From an uncultured Lachnospiraceae bacterium (lineage in GTDB: Bacteria > Bacillota > Clostridia > Lachnospirales > Lachnospiraceae), in contig CAMWTP010000017.1 in the NCBI GenBank assembly GCA_947177165.1, positions 1 through 64,000 on the forward strand: a DNA stretch of 64,000 bases. Direction: 5' to 3'. Positions 62,707 through 64,000 of this stretch are shown here, piece by piece. Within the stretch, counting starts at the first letter, position 1. Each line of letters begins with the position of its first letter. Position numbers and translations under genes: made by a program. The notes beneath the pieces are model-generated. The model worked only from the letters and a program-made list of their open reading frames with translations. It had not been told where the DNA came from and searched no databases.

Positions 62707-62817
62707 TAACATCTCTCTTATCTGTTTTCCCATTTCAGACATACAGTATTCGACCTTTGTAGGAGCCTGTGGGTATTCCCTGTGAATAATAGGTTCATCT
62801 TTCTCCAACTCATTTAA
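62707..62817 (-). pseudogene. remnant of an HxlR-family regulator
   Basis: 37 residues (LNELEKDEPIIHREYPQAPT, then KVEYCMSEMGKQIREM) match the wing region of HxlR regulators (VxYxLxxxG). A stop codon lies immediately upstream and the frame leaves the family afterwards. Confidence 0.6.
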
Positions 62818-62896
62818 TTAATCCCTTTTCGTAAAAGTGTTCCTACTGCATAAAATTTTTAATGTATCATTCTGCATATGATTACCGATTTTGCTC

Positions 62897-63136
62897 TCAC
62901 TTAACAGCTCTGTGTACGGGAAGTTGTCGATTTGCCTGAACCGTATCTCGATGTGCCTCTGCATAAGTACGGCACAAATCGGGAAACCATCCATCTGTAT
63001 AATCCACTAAAACTCTATCTACCTTGTCCCATATATCAGAATTTTTTCCAGACATAATAAAATCCAAAAATTCTTCATCTCCTTTTGGATAAATACCATT
63101 CGGCATTCTCCTCTCATTAAATTCTGGTTTATACAT
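62897..63136 (-). CDS. hypothetical 79-residue protein, possibly a remnant
   Basis: Frame with natural-looking composition (NGIYPKGDEEFLDFIMSG; IWDKVDRVLVDYTDGWFPD) but no ribosome-binding site before its ATG and an Arg/His-rich end. It lies beside the HxlR remnant. Could be a degraded immunity- or antitoxin-like gene. Confidence 0.4.
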   Translation of the reverse strand: MYKPEFNERRMPNGIYPKGDEEFLDFIMSGKNSDIWDKVDRVLVDYTDGWFPDLCRTYAEAHRDTVQANRQLPVHRAVK

Positions 63137-63262
63137 TTAATTATAAAATATATTCCAGCCACTTACAATGCATACTTATCCTCATTTTCATCAGGAACAC
63201 AATACCGAAAAGGGAGTTTGATTTAACATGACATTTTCTACCCATAATGATATAATTTTTTA

Positions 63263-63293
63263 TTGACTTGAAGCGCGCTTCATAGTTTATGAT
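63263..63293 (+). promoter_or_regulatory. MerR-type promoter with perfect 14-bp palindrome
   Basis: TTGACT (63263-63268), 19-bp spacer starting with the palindrome TGAAGCGCGCTTCA (63269-63282), TATGAT (63288-63293). Classic layout for MerR autoregulation. Confidence 0.8.
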
Positions 63294-63314
63294 GAAACAG
63301 AAAGGTGGATTTAT

Positions 63315-63734
63315 ATGTATTCAGCAAAAGAAGCAGCCAAAATAACCGATTTATCGGCGGCAACTTTGAGATATTATGAAAATGAAAAATTAATGCCCAA
63401 AATAGCTAGAAACAGCAAAAAATACAGGCAATATACAGATGAGGACATTGAATGGATAAAAATGATACAGTGTATGCGTAGGGCAAATATCCCCATTCAT
63501 TCCATTAAGGAATATGTATCACTGTTAATACAGGGCGGAGAAACCCTTGAACAGCGTTTTGTCATGGTGCAGAATCATATGGAAGATATTAAAAAACAAA
63601 TGACAGATTTACAACATGCACTTGACCTGACACAAAAAAAGCTATCGTTCTATGAGAAACTTTTAGCGGATTCCTCCTATAAAAATATGCCATATAGTGA
63701 GGAATGGAAGTTATTTAATCATGGCGAAAATTAA
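63315..63734 (+). CDS. MerR-family regulator
   Basis: 139 residues. Helix-turn-helix (KEAAKITDLSAATLRYYENE; KYRQYTDEDIEWIKMIQCM) and a coiled-coil tail, no large effector domain. Belongs to the short MerR group (AdhR/NmlR-like) that often senses aldehydes or oxidants by a Cys; one Cys is present (IQCMRR). AGAAAGGTGG precedes the ATG. Followed by a tautomerase gene. Confidence 0.9.
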   Translation: MYSAKEAAKITDLSAATLRYYENEKLMPKIARNSKKYRQYTDEDIEWIKMIQCMRRANIPIHSIKEYVSLLIQGGETLEQRFVMVQNHMEDIKKQMTDLQHALDLTQKKLSFYEKLLADSSYKNMPYSEEWKLFNHGEN

Positions 63735-63762
63735 AGAGGAAAAACGGGGGAGGAAATTAGAA

Positions 63763-63975
63763 ATGCCATATATCACAGTAGAAAGCGGTGTTTTATCCGA
63801 TGTCCAAAAAGAGGAGCTGATTAAACAGTTAACGGAACTATCGTCTAAAATTATGAATATACCAGAGGAATTTTTTGTTACAACCATAAAAGAAGTGCCT
63901 GACAAAAACTTTGGCATTGGCGGCAAAACCATTGACAGGGTAAAAGAAGAGTATCTTCAGACACTTGGAAAATAA
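63763..63975 (+). CDS. 4-oxalocrotonate tautomerase-like protein
   Basis: 70 residues, MPYITVESGVLSDVQKEEL, with the catalytic Pro2 that becomes the N terminus after Met removal. The residue after IKEV is Pro-Asp-Lys-Asn, and GIGGKTI ends the fold. Hexameric keto-enol tautomerase by family. ATG at 63763 follows GGGGGAGG and gives the Pro start; the upstream ATG would bury it. 28 nt after MerR, same operon. Confidence 0.85.
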   Translation: MPYITVESGVLSDVQKEELIKQLTELSSKIMNIPEEFFVTTIKEVPDKNFGIGGKTIDRVKEEYLQTLGK

Positions 63976-64000
63976 ATGCAGGCTATTTCAATACCAAAAC

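Overview
The window looks like the chromosome of a strictly anaerobic, low- to mid-GC Gram-positive of the Clostridia, most likely a Lachnospiraceae-type gut bacterium. This rests on gene families (CD3324- and CD1871A-family proteins, a DUF6033 protein, an RsgI-like anti-sigma factor, SpoIID- and SleB-type proteins, GHKL/LytTR two-component pairs), strong GGAGG ribosome-binding sites and sigma-A-type promoters. No rRNA, tRNA, CRISPR array or intact insertion sequence was seen.

Layout. 0.1-4.2 kb: an OmpR-type two-component pair converging on an EF-G-like GTPase, then a palindromic MITE-like element. 4.9-8.5 kb: tyrA, tspO, an HTH/ParB-like fusion and a YihY/BrkB membrane protein. 8.5-10.4 kb: a SpoIID-like protein and a structured ncRNA with its own near-consensus promoter. 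10.6-15.5 kb: a secreted DUF5722 protein and a second two-component system with a large sensor domain. 15.6-21.3 kb: a five-gene operon of the uncharacterised STM4011-STM4015 type (two radical SAM proteins, a sulfatase-fold hydrolase, an ATP-grasp protein and a repeat protein), in which the STM4011-like protein is fused to a HAD phosphatase-like domain. 21.4-25.5 kb: a MATE exporter, an AAA/PD-(D/E)XK gene bracketed by two near-identical hairpins, and a SleB-type hydrolase. 25.7-30.9 kb: a LytTR/GHKL pair, a lipoprotein, an AP2/HNH-like protein and a membrane-anchored GH25-like protein.

31.3-38.4 kb: ApbE, TatD, a MarR/ArsA/small protein/ArsA operon and mgtE. mgtE is preceded by a consensus promoter, a 34-residue reading frame and a terminator-like fold. 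38.4-45.2 kb: a Uma2 remnant, a membrane diguanylate cyclase and a cluster of FliD-like, flotillin, DUF6033 and unknown proteins. 45.4-48.9 kb: malQ and an ECF sigma/anti-sigma pair linked to a secreted His/Cys-rich small protein. 49.1-53.7 kb: MerR plus a BtrH-like protein, an FMN_bind remnant, a Gfo/Idh/MocA oxidoreductase and an Rpn-type nuclease. 53.8-58.4 kb: an AraC/GyrI-like regulator, a TlpA / CD1871A / 4Fe-4S redox module, an alpha/beta hydrolase and a lipoprotein. 58.6-62.5 kb: an AT-rich two-gene DUF262 module resembling GmrSD-type defence proteins. 63.2-64 kb: MerR plus a tautomerase.

The best candidates for under-described biology are the STM4011-STM4015 operon with its radical SAM-HAD fusion, the mgtE leader, the His-rich sigma/anti-sigma cassette, the FliD-like/flotillin cluster and the DUF262 pair. 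Identifications come from reading motifs and from memory of families. No database search was run.
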